DNA from: Styela clava
Taxonomy: Eukaryota; Chordata; Ascidiacea; Stolidobranchia; Styelidae
Assembly: GCF_964204865.1 (NCBI RefSeq)
Contig: NC_135259.1
Span: forward strand, 8,628,974 to 8,692,973
Reading direction: 5' to 3'
Length of the DNA: 64,000 nt
Part shown: positions 24,655-36,800 of the stretch, piece by piece
Layout: each line of letters begins with the position of its first letter
Position numbering within the stretch: the first letter of the stretch is position 1
Notes under the pieces: generated by a model
Databases searched by the model: none
Told to the model about the DNA's origin: nothing
The model's input: the letters and a program-made list of their open reading frames with translations, nothing else
Made by a program: the position numbers and the translations under genes

Positions 24655-25107
24655 CCACATCACAGCAATCAAACAGACAAAATCACGGTGGTCGCAAATT
24701 GGTTGACAAAGATATTATCGACGTATTGGAAATGCGCACCCCCCTATTCCCCCTCGTTTAAATGTAAAAACGCGAAACCTTCAAGTTTCATTACTTAATC
24801 TCTTATATTTGTATGGATTTTCAAGCTTTTGACAGCTACGAGTTAGTTCAGTGTCATCGCGCTGTGTTACGGTACCAGAACTTCTCTATCTTTAAAAATA
24901 TGGGCTTCTAATTGCATTTCTGACCGTCATATAGTTTAAGAACACGGTTATTTCGAACATAACTCGTCAAATTATAAACAAATCACCACATCACAGCAAT
25001 CAAACCGTAAATATATACGATCAAACAGACAAAAACACGGTGGTCGCAAATTGGTTGACAAAGATATTATCGACGTATTGGAAATGCGCACCCCCCTATT
25101 CCCCCTC
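24655..25107. repeat. Direct repeat of about 110 bp, two copies
   Basis: The blocks at 24655-24760 and about 24986-25107 share CCACATCACAGCAATCAAAC, then ACACGGTGGTCGCAAATTGG, TTGACAAAGATATTATCGAC and GCGCACCCCCCTATTCCCCC nearly without change. They are 330 bp apart. The second copy has an extra CGTAAATATATACGATCAAA segment. The low divergence suggests a recent duplication. Just upstream (about 24560-24600) is a fragment of the M1 tail. Confidence 0.75.
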
Positions 25108-25189
25108 CTACCTGTAAGCTGTAATGCCAGACGCTTTTTCTTTGCAAAACTAACTTATTCGATTTATCACGGTATTATAACAGCAGTTA

Positions 25190-27646
25190 CCACAGTCCAC
25201 AAATATATTCACACCAAGCGAAGCATTTCGACCATAGTCTACAAATATATTCACACCAAGCGAAGCAGTACAGTAGGCCAGTACGGGTAGGCCAGTACCG
25301 GTCCCGGTACGGTTTATCGTACCTTTAGACCAGGGGTTCTCAAACTTTTGGTCTTGCGGAGCCCGTGAAGAGGTTGACTAATATTCACGGAGCCCCAAAA
25401 TGAATTTTAAAATTGTTACTTTCGGATTAATATTCCTGAGTAAGTTAAAGGTACTTTACGAATCTAAAAGCTAAACATTTTTAATGGGGTTAATACAAGC
25501 CATAAATATATCTAAATTTCAAAGATAAATTATATATATAAAGGCTGTGAATTTGACACTTGACAAACGTATTAATAAATTAGGGGTCGAATCTTGTCCC
25601 TTTTGATATTTTTGAAAGACTTAAAAGGTCGCTAATAACGTGCGCGATTGCATTTTGTTACAATCGCCGATTGTTTTCGTCAGCGTGGCGTGTTTTTTAA
25701 AAACCTTAACATCTTTACGTCGGTGTTTATTCTCCCTGAATCAAAAATTTCCTACGGCATATACATGTATTGTTCTACAATGACGACGATAATTGCTCTT
25801 TTGTTCTCGTGGGGAATTATGAGTTCAATGTGAAAGCATCGTCACCATATTATAGTCATTGCTTGATCGGCGACGAGAGGCTAAAATATTTAATAAAGAG
25901 GTAAATCCGCAACTCAAATTCTTCGATTGAAAAGCGGCATTATGAATGATTAAAACTAAAACTTAAACGGAGGATAACATTAAGTTTTGTTTCAACCGAC
26001 TCACGACAGATTAAAGCTTTTTGAGACATTGTGAATCCCAAAATTTGGTGTTATGTTAGATTTTCTTTGGTTATTCGTCGTAGTAACTGAAATCGAAACA
26101 CAGTCAATTATGCGCGCGATGTACCATTTATCCATTCTGAGACTACCGACGGAGCCGCATGCAATAACATAAATTTCAATCGTTCGTATTTTGCCCAGAC
26201 CTTGTGATTTTTTAAACGGCGATATTTTGCAAAGAATCTGAGTGGCAGACCTGCGCGGTAGGAGTTAGTGTTGCCATAAGGGCTCAAATTTGTCGAATTC
26301 GGTAAATCTACCACACTGCCACTCAATCAGCCATGATTACGATTATGAATTAATCGGAAAAGGCACAAATATCTTATCAAACCACTGGCACCGGTAGTAG
26401 GTATGTTCTTTTGTGGGCAACATGACTTTGTTTCTAATATATTATGATAACAGCGTTGTTCAGACGGTAGTCCACAAGAACTTCGTTCACTTAACTTTGT
26501 TTCTCATTTCATGTCCGCGGATTGCCCTGGTAATTTGAGAAGTAATGATTTATTACATTGAACACAATTAATTAAAGTCATTGAGTTTTAGCGTCAACCT
26601 AGGGCTTTTTGTAGCGCCGATATCTTGCTCAAAAATAATCTCGAGAGCGAAAGAACAAATCAAGTTTGACAAATCCCAAGATCGCAAAAATACGATTCTA
26701 GTTTATTTATTGTTGGCAGTTTATCACGTATTTTATATTATTTTAGAATAGTAATCTTTTATTTTAGTAATCCTAATAGTAATCTCGAATCAAACGTGAG
26801 TAACGATAAGCACAATTAAATTATTATGACAAGACATTTTAAATGTTGCTCGCAGTGGTCATGGATTGAATATTTTACGCAACAGAAATTTCGTTATCCA
26901 CTGAAAAAAAAAATTTTCAATCGCGAAGAATGTTGCACGAAAATTTCCGATTCCAATTTTGATCCCCCTCCCTCTTAAGAATCCTGGCTGCGCTCCTTCT
27001 TATAAATAATGTCATTTCTGAATTCCGCCTCTTTGCCATATTTCGAGGTTATACTGTTGTCAAATTTTATTAAACCTGTTATTGCTTCTTTGAACAATTA
27101 CAAAATTAGCAAAATCAGTATTTTGAAAAGTAATAGAATAGCACGCGGAGCCCCTAGGTTTCTCCCGCGGAGCCCTGGGGCTCCGTACGGAGCACTTTGA
27201 GAACCTATGCTTTAGACCACAGTCTACAAATATATTCACACCAAGCGAAGCAGTACAGTACGGTCTACCGTACCTTTAGCATCACCGCCATTCACCGGTA
27301 ACCTCGAAAAACTTGCGATTTGCAACGACTTTCAGAATCCGCCGTCACGCCAACGTTCAATGTCACGTGATCAAAAAATGGAGTGCCTGCATATGCGTAC
27401 GCAGAACGTTCAGTGACGTCATAGCAAACAAAAACAAATCTCACAGAGCTAACAGAAATATTTGAAATAAATAAAAGTAATAGCCTTCTTGAGAAAAATT
27501 TCATCTTTAACCACTAAAAATTTCAAAGCAATTGGTCCAGTGATCAAAGAGAAAAGCGGTTTTTTAATATTTCCACTAGGTGTCCAAAAAGTGTCAAAGA
27601 ACAACATAACAACAAAACGATCGTTATGTCCACTAAACGTGTCCAA
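25190..27646 (-). mobile_element. Dispersed repeat family M1, copy D, interrupted and with multiplied end
   Basis: Reverse-oriented M1 copy ending with AAACGTGTCC at 27644. Its other end is tandemly multiplied: ACAAATATATTCACACCAAG followed by CGAAGCA occurs near 25200, 25240 and again at 27224. A hAT element (25331-27209) has inserted into the CTTTAGAC word of this end, separating two of the units. Confidence 0.68.
25331..27209. mobile_element. Complete-ended hAT-type element, 1.88 kb, exact 8-bp target duplication
   Basis: Left end CAGGGGTTCTCAAACTTTT, right end (inverted) CATAGGTTCTCAAAGTG. Both are followed by GGAGCCCC-type subterminal words. Flanked by CTTTAGAC at 25323-25330 and 27210-27217. 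No transposase is encoded, only scattered short frames. The terminal sequence is the form known from many animal hAT (Charlie-like) families. A short relative lies at 45964-46242. Confidence 0.9.
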
Positions 27647-28229
27647 AAAAACAACTGCATCTGCCAAATGAAGAATTGCCAAGTAACAAAAAAACAGGGT
27701 AACTTGACTTTCTCATTACGTTTTTTTGCGACCTTCTATATAGTCTGTTTCGCTAAATATTTATGGTTCAAAGAAATTGTATGAATCCTAAGTATCTGTC
27801 GTGGTTTAACATTCATGCTATCTTTAGGTGGATATAGTACGTTTCCAAGCTTGCAGGGGGGTGGGTTCTCCCTGTCTGGGTAAAACAACAATTTATTGCT
27901 ATATTTTCAACTATGTGAATTCCAGATTATTTAATCCCTTTTCTTCGACGATTAAGATAGTTTGATCAAAAACAGAACGTAGAATATTACATACCATACA
28001 AAAGTTATTTTTATTGCTACCTAATACATTTTAGTAACATAATATTCAACTCATGAAATACTTATTGGCTATACATGTATTATTGCAAATTCAAATTGCA
28101 AGTAGAATTCAATTTTCGACTCTTGCCTGCGAACTGTGTGATCTATGAACTTGAATTAAACTAAAGATATACGGCACTGCAACGTAATATCACTTCATTC
28201 AAATTATTAATTAATATTAATTCCGCTGA

Positions 28230-29920
28230 CTTATTAGCAATAACTTTTCTATCATTCCACCACTGAGGCCTAAAACATTCTGTTGACTAACTTTGACTAA
28301 AAAGTGAACCCATGCGTTGAAGTTCAGAAGATTTTAAAACTGGCCATTTAATATCGCATGGTCCGATGAACATTCACGTTATTTGTGGCATCACCTGATA
28401 ATATTAGGTTTTACGATCGTGAGGTGGATACGTTTCTTATTGTTACCCATCTTATGACCACTGCATGGGATAATACTGAACGTGGTAATAAAATAATATA
28501 TCCTGAATGCCATGATTTTTCTACAAGAATGTATTACATAAATATTTAATATAACCACTAGAGGAATAAAGCGCAAGTTAAGTAATTTGTGTTTTATTAT
28601 GTCGAAAAATCAGTTCTGATATACCTTGGTAATATGTATTAAATTTTGCTGAGAGTTATAAAAAAAACAAAAAACACTGAGGTTCATTTTCTCACTTTGC
28701 CACAATAAAAATCCTTTGCACCTATTTAAACCTTCGTACTCGGCTAGTTGCGACTCTTGAATGGTCTACCATTGTGTATATTAATGTCCAAAACACATAT
28801 TTACGATATAGTTAATGTTTAAACCCCATTTTGAGTCGCGCACCAAGCTCATCGTACTATTTTTTATCGTGAACCAAATGATATATTTTGAAATGTAGTG
28901 TAAAAATTGATCATTGAACGAAGGCTTGTCATTAGGCAAAGCAAATCTGTCACAAAACTTCTTGGTTTATACATTTTGTTTGCCGTATTATTATTATTTG
29001 TCATTATATTACTTATGTGGGTGGGCTAAATACAATATATTTTAAATTATTAAAATTGCAGTATCAGGTTTTATTTTGTATATGGGTGAAATGTTCGTTA
29101 GATGGTGCCATGACTCTACTACTAACCAACACAGGAGACAACTTCGAACACAAACTAAAGAACTGTTGTGAACAGACCATTCCTTATATTACGCAAATGG
29201 ACCGTTTCATCTTCCAAGGCGACAAATCCTGTACAAATCTATGTCTATTAAACGACTGACTGCCAATTATGCGCCAGAAAACTGCTTCTGCTTAGCTTAG
29301 ACCAGGGGTGGGCAACCTCTTTCGGTTCGCGTGCCAAAGTCAGCTTAATTGACAAAATTCTTCCGCGTGCCGACCAAAATTGTCAATAGCTCACTCAGTT
29401 GTTACGTCATATTATATTTCTTTGTAACCATGAATGGACAGAATGAGATTAAATAAATAATGGATTGTTAACAAACAATAATGAATAAACAATGTGTTTC
29501 ATCAGATAATTCTGAAGTTTAAAACTTTTTATCCGAAGGAAAATGATCTCGTTTTCGAGGCCTCGCTCAGTTGCCGGCCGAATAAATGGGCCTAATTTGG
29601 CAAACGGGCCTTATGCAGACTATACACGCGAGTGCAACTTACGTATCCGTAGTTGGACGTAATAGTTGATTCCGATATCGAGGTAGTATCATTATCCGTG
29701 AGCCACGAGTATTTGTATTCGAATTGGTTTTCCAATGATGCTGCAATAGATGTGTGTCGACTTGAGAGAATAAAGTAGATGTTTTATTGACGTTCGCCAA
29801 ACAAAAATGCTGTTACTTCGTGTAAGAAATCGGCTTGCGTATAATATTCTCAGCAAAATTGTATTTGGTATGATATCAATGTTATTTACTGCGTAGCTTG
29901 CTTTGTCGATAAACACATTT
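28230..29920. repeat. Large dispersed repeat R1, copy 2
   Basis: Matches 20179-22692 in direct orientation. It lacks the 0.97 kb hAT-like insertion of copy 1 but carries its own insertion from 29303. The 129-codon minus-strand frame at 29692-30078 is not conserved in copy 1 and is not called. The right boundary is uncertain. Confidence 0.75.
29303..29605 (+). mobile_element. hAT-type end (CAGGGGTGGGCAACC) inserted in R1 copy 2
   Basis: It begins CAGGGGTGGGCAACCTCTTT followed by CGCGTGCC words. R1 copy 1 is continuous across this point (GCATAGCCCATATGCCG), so roughly 300 bp is extra in copy 2. The right terminus is not clear and the element is probably truncated. Confidence 0.6.
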
Positions 29921-30805
29921 GATAATCCAATAATAGGAAATTGTCCTGGTAATTTTGAATTTCTTAGAGGCGGATATATACTTACACTGGCGTTAAACTT
30001 GAAGAGTTGAAGTAGCCTTTTCCGATCGTAGGAGGTCCTGGTCCAGTCACCATACTCGATACAAATAACGCTACGCACAATAAGCTAAGGCTTGTAGGTT
30101 GTAGCTGTCTCGATAAATCATAATCAGCGAAAAACCTAAAATGACCTATTTCATTGAATTCAACATACTATTAATATGGAACGGGTATAGATACCGTTAA
30201 AATCCATAGTTACAATCCACAATCGCCACCGAGACATCAGAACATATTACACAGTTTGTGCACTATATATCCCGGAGTTTGGTCTACGTTGCGGCTGGTG
30301 ATATTCTTATGCATGAATTTTAATTTTGATTTCAATAGTAAGTTTAAAATATTGCTTTTATGTCTTTTGAGTCATAACTAAAACTCGGTTACTTGAAAAT
30401 ACAGTGATTCGCTCCTTATCAAAACAGAACGAATATTGAATAGAAGTTGGATATCGGATTATCTGATTGCTCTATTGTCAAAACCACGTCAGTTTGAACA
30501 AAAAGAAATTCTATTTCTGAAAGTCTGTAAATACAATCATATACCGATTTCGCCATCTATGATTTTTTAACTTGACTTCGGTTGGTTCTTATAAAATATT
30601 AAATCAGTTTACAGGATAAGGCTGCGTCTATTTATTTAGATAATGTATTTGCCGCCATTGAATGAATTGTTTCGATCGAAATGAAGTAGAATTAAGCATA
30701 TGTTTTTATTAAATGAATATAAGCGTGCTAATCTGTTGCATTTTATGTTTTTACTATTCAGAAAAGCATCAGTGAGTTCTTGCATGTTTCTACAATAAAT
30801 CTAAA
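29921..30805. other. Upstream region of the first CUB-LDLa gene; no gene seen
   Basis: About 880 bp of unique-looking AT-rich DNA before the first ATG of the receptor gene. A TATATAT word lies near 30265, but no promoter element can be called with confidence. Confidence 0.4.
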
Positions 30806-33800
30806 ATGAATTATCACAGGCTGTTGCTAATTTCAGTTTTCTACTTCGGATATTTTTCTCCTTCTATTTCGGAAATTACAAAGAGTAAGTGCTGTATTTC
30901 TAAATGCTTATCCGTTGATCATATTAAGTGGTCGGTTTACCAGCAACGCTAAGGTGTTGGCTTTTCTTTACTCGCATATTTTATTCAAGCAATTGTAAAA
31001 ATCTGGGTACACTTGAATTAAAAAATTTTTCCGAACTTTAACTTTATATTTCGCCCATTTAGTGAGATTTTGGTGTGTTCAAGGGGATTAACATTCAATT
31101 TTCAGATTACTGGCTTTAATGTGCTTTTGAGACGCCGACTGTAAAGATTCTGAATTCGATTTCAGTAAGAATTTGAAGGAATACAATGCAATCTGTACAG
31201 TAAAATATATTTGAAGCATGTCCTATATTTAAATGAGATCACAGTTTGCACAGGAAGCAGTTAGGTATTGTATGAAGAAATTGGACAAATGTACCTCGAT
31301 TAAAATTGACCAGAAAAAATTTACAAATAAACTATTATTACAAAACTAAAATAAATAAAATATTATATTGCAGCAATACTCATAAACGGAGGAGGATGTG
31401 GAGTGGCAACAAAAGTACCTGGTGGAATTGTTGTGTCTCATGATCCGATAGCGCTCGATATTCCTATATCAAATACTTTTAACTGCTTATTTACTATTCA
31501 ATCGTATCGACCAAGGCAGACCGTGCGACTAGTATTTGAGTAAGTAGGGGTAACTAGTAGTAAATAATACGTGTTATCTTTATCACTGTTAATATTCGAC
31601 TTATCAGAGGTTTGTAGCTTTGCTATTTGAGGTGATAAAATTATTTTTTTTAAACTCGTTTCATGTTTTACCCGATTATTCGCACTTAAAGAGTTATGAC
31701 GTCAATAAGACTCCGGAATTTGTTCCAGATAGAAGTCACCAATGGTTTCTGAAAATAGAAACTCATGCTGTAATCTATATTACCTTCAAACTATAAATCA
31801 TATTATACATTGAGCTCAATTTAAGCAGAATAACCCTGCTGGTGTTTTTGGGCAAGATATTTATTCAGTATTTAAAAAACTGTTCATCCTCAAAAAAGAA
31901 TAGTCCGGCATAACAATCTATTTTGTTTGCAGATTCTGGATCTCAATTTAAATTACAGAAGAGTTAAGCCATATACTAACATTATTCACTGAGATTGTGT
32001 TAAAAGAATAAAATTAAAATATGATATTATTATTATATTCAGCCATCTCAGCCTTTCACCGAATGACTGCGCGCAAGCCAACATCGAGATATATAATGAT
32101 AAATTTGCAAATGATTCATCCAAACTTCTGAGTCCGACTTTATGTCCAGGTGAGATTTTTAAAAACGTTAAAGGTCTAATTCATTTTATAAATGAATTTA
32201 TATAAGTAGAAAAAGGGATCAAACAACAAAGTTAAAATGTTGCTTGTTTACACAAAAAGTACAAAATAAGTTATGACTGATCACAGCGTCCTGACAATCA
32301 CAGCGTCCTGTGTACTTATTTTATACCTTGAGCTAGTTTTATTGCGGGTTGCATTTAGTGGAACACTCTACTTGTGAATGCGTGATGAAAGCAAGTTCTT
32401 GAATAAGTTTTAGTAGCCTTCTACGTCACCAAAAGCCATTTCCGAACTGCGGTTAATTTTTGTTAGTGCGTCTTTTAATAATTCATAAGTAGAAAACTAA
32501 GTCGACTTTATGTAAATAGTAAACGTCAAAAATTCCGAAGAAATATAAAGAATCAAATTCATCAAAAAAATTTTCCGTAATAACCCACCTTTAATATCTT
32601 GTATTTGCGCGATCATTGCTTTTATCTAAAAATGAAGTTATATAATTTACTTTCGATTGTTGGATTCGGATTCAAGTCGTATCATTTTGTTTTCACTATC
32701 TGGCGTCTTACGTTATGTACCTTTGCCTCCATAAAGTTTGGTAATAACATACCTAGTTCAAAATCCAAGATTATATCTAAAAAAACAACGTAGCTCAATG
32801 TACAATTATCTATATCACAAATCCTTTAAATAAAAACGAGTTCGGATACTCTAGTGAAGTTAAAACGATTCATCGCTTTTATTATAAAAATATTGGTTGC
32901 TCCTGAAGTTTGCGCACCAAGATGTCGCATAACCTGAACCATAACCTGGTACACAATGTGAGTTCAGGTTGTGCGCCATCTTGGTCAATATTGTCGCCCG
33001 TAGGCTATATATACTCTTGCAATGTATTCAAGTTTGCGATTTGCGCAGTCATGAAACGTGCTCAAACAGGATTTCTGCTTCGGAATATAAACTCCTATAC
33101 AACTGTAAGCATACTTGTTTATTGACAACAGCGACACAACTTGGTAATACAACTCAAAATATGGGCAATAAACAAACGCCTGCAAGGTAACGAGACCGTA
33201 CAACAGTGGTCCTCAACCTGTGGTTCGCGTACCACTAGTGGTACGCGGAAGATAATCAAGTGGTGCGCGAGCAGCTTTAACATATTGCAACAAATAACAT
33301 TTGAGTTGGCAAAAATATGCCGACAACGCTTTAACTTTCATACTGTATGTATTCGCTGAACGACCTTAATGTTTCTCCGGGCATCAATTTCCTTGTTTAC
33401 TTCCGTAAACAGCATCACTGTGAAAAATTTTGTAATTTTACAGCCAATTCTTTGTAAAAAATACGACCGTTTGGCAGTATTTCGAACGAGCAACTATTTA
33501 TAGGTATTTTTACATCATAGTGTTGTAATTTCACCGCTTGTACGATGTAAAATTGCATATACTGTTGCATAATCATAAAACAAACATACGGTTGTTAAAT
33601 ATACAATGAATTATACGTAACATACAAAAACGTCTTTACTGAAAACAACTATCTCGCGGTTATGTTAAAATAAGTCCACTTGGTAGTAATCAAAAGCATA
33701 GAGTTCAGAAGACAGTCTTCCACATATTATCAGCAAATTGCATGCCAATGAAAAATACATTGGTGCTACGAATTTGGTCCCAAACTGATACGAATTAGGC

Positions 33801-36800
33801 TTGGCGTCATAAGGAGCAAGTCATACAATGATACGTAAACCTGCGGTTTCGTATGTCATCGCGACAAAGAATTTATAGCTTACGATAAAAAAATCTTAAT
33901 ATTGCACTCAATATTATATCGAGTATAAGGATATTTTATTTTAGACATCATGTAAATTGGTGATTAAACTGACAGCACTCATTCTCAAACGGACAGGTCT
34001 ACTTGCAGTCACGACTCCAACTACTGGTGAATCTAGTAGTTCTACGCTGTGCCGCTATATCTTCTATCGGACCAAAGATTATGCAAATGTTTCGGTTAAT
34101 ATAATTTTGAATTGAGTGGCATATTTTTTTAATTTAACTATTTGCTCAATGCTCCTAATAAGTTCTAGAAATATCTTAGGTCGCAACGAATTCGAATTTT
34201 GAATTTTCTGACTCCGCCAAAGCCTGACGTACTTTCCCGCCAAAATGGCTGTTTAGTGCGGATTCCAGTTTCGCTAGAAAGCAGCTTGGCTTGGTTTGAT
34301 TCTCAAATCAATTGAAGTAGCCTAGTTTGAAAGTGTGAACTTGTATATTTTACACTATGGTGCCTGAACAGAAAGTTTGGAGAAAGAAATACTGTTACCT
34401 AGGTTGTAAACTCTGAACTACGGGTGCTGTAGACTACCGGTAGATCTTCAGGTTTTGCAAGGTGAGTTAATTTATGCCACATCTGTCATTAATAATCAAT
34501 TTTGCATTAATTGGATTGGCCTGTTAACTACAGCATTGCCGTACTAGATATCCCATCTCTGCATTTAAACAATGAGCTATTGTAGGCCTACCGTAGACTA
34601 CCATATTCTGTTACTACTTATCGATTTTAATCAGTAAGTATGTTGATAGGTATTTGTCTGTGTGTATGTCTGTTAGATGCACGCGATATCTCACGAAAGC
34701 GAAATTGAATCTGCTCCAGATTTTGCATGTGCATTCATCTTATCTCGGACCAAAAGCCTATTCATTTTAAGAGAATTATGTCGTATAATTATCGAGTTAT
34801 TAATTAATTGGTGATGGGACACAAGGCGTCACTATGGAGTAAGAGCGCTGTTTTGGTGATCCCCTAACTTTCGATCGATAAGTCTTCGGTCTCTGACCGA
34901 TATTCTTGTTTTACTTTTAGTTGCTTATGTTCAATCTTTGTTACCGCTATTCTATTTATTGGAGTTTTGAGCCGAGGTAGTCTACTACACCAATGCTGAA
35001 AGGTCTCTGATTTTTCGTATTTTCCAAAAGTAAAATTTCAGACAATTCCGATAATGTTAGCATAATCCTTAAAAAGCAAAAAAGATTTACAATAGCCTAC
35101 TAGCAGACTGGTAAAATTGTAATTTCAGTTACCCTGCGATTTGAAATGACTGATTCAAGATTTGGACTAATCTAAAATAAAATGCATCTGGAAAGACATC
35201 TCTAGTGAAACTGCAAGATTAGCTACTGCAGTAGACAGTCATGAACTTTTTATGCCTATATCATTTTCATACATCTTCAATCAGCTGATTCTTTTTAGTT
35301 CGGAAGTGGAAAAACATATTCTGCCATTTTACCCCTGGGGCATTCTCATTTGGCCCTTATCAAGTCTGTCATTGTATCAACACTACAAACGAATTTCTGG
35401 AAAGGTGAGGAACTGGTAGCCTATTGGTGTTTATTTTTTCGATGGCAATGGTAGGGATTTGAATGTTTAATAAATCAAAGCCTTGCTTATAAATATGAGC
35501 ATCATATTACTCTATGGACCTTTCCCCGAGCATCGACTTCCTTGTTTACTTCTTTACATTGGCCAATCAGCAAAATGCAAAAAGTGAGGTAACAATGCCC
35601 TCTTTTCGCATCCGCTCAGACACTTTTCTCACTCAGACAGATTTTCAAGCGTGATTGTAAACATTACCTCGTTTTCGAGTTTTTGAACTCTATTGGTTAG
35701 TTTTTAGTTGTATTTCGGAAACTTGAATATAAATCAGATATTTCAATGATCACTTTGTCTTTCTAGGAGTTCTAATTTAACTGCAGTGTTAAAAAATAAG
35801 TGTGGAAATAGCTGTGAAAATTCTTTACCGGTACTTTTAAAAAACAGATTGTTGTATGCGATGAATCATGATGATGGTTTGGAACACATTCCCCATTTTA
35901 CAGGCGCCGATTCGCAAAAGCACTCTTAAAATAGCCCCGAAAATTTTGCAATGGTAAAGTATAGGTAGAATTTTTCGGGGGTCAAAGGTCGGGGAAAGGT
36001 CCATATAGTGGGCCTCCTTGCACTAAGTTGATTTTTGTGCAATAAATAGGTAAATAAGTTCAAACATAGCTTTTTGTCTTTTTATATAACAATTTTCATT
36101 GCTTGGAGAGATAATGTTATAATTGCGAGCTTCAGAAAGGATCTATAATAAATTTAACTTCTTCTGAGCATTGAATATAATATGAATCTACCACTTTGCT
36201 AATGGAATCATTTTACCCCAGCAGATCAAGTTATAACATATGTAAATATGTTGACTTCTCACTCAACTACTTGTTTGCATTTTATACCGGCTATACCATT
36301 TTTTTCAGCCATATTGCCAAGATAAATAGCCAGTGAAATCAAAAAGTGCAAGAAAAAGTGACAGCAATGTTGAATATATTGGATGGTTTTCACCTATATG
36401 AAGAGATGAAATGAACTATTTTCCTGGCGGAAACAATCACTTCTCGAGTGTATTTGATACTATTGCGTTGCTGATATTTGACCACATATTTTATTAAAAG
36501 TGATTTCTTTTCAATTGTATTTCATTTCTTCAGGTGGTGGCATCAGGGTTGATCGAGTTACTTTGCGGATGTTGTTTAGTTTTACAACTTCTTCTTGTAG
36601 TTAAGATTAGCATCGCTATGGCTGTAAAAATCGGAGACATCCAACCCACTGCTTTTGCCTAGTTACCTAGTACATACATTTGGTTGTAAAATTACAACCG
36701 CTTGCAACGATCCAATACGTATATGGTGTTTACAAGTGCATGAAATCGCTGCTGCCGCGCGTTTGGTTGTAAAGCGCCCTTGGTCGCTACACGAGTAAGA

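Noticed and set aside
29692..30078. 128-codon minus-strand frame
   Set aside because: Most of it lies in repeat R1, and the other R1 copy does not keep the frame open, so there is no sign of coding constraint.
30806..31540. Receptor 1 as a gene starting downstream of exon 1
   Set aside because: Exon 1 supplies a signal peptide and joins in phase 1 with exon 2, exactly as in the paralogue, so the longer model is preferred.
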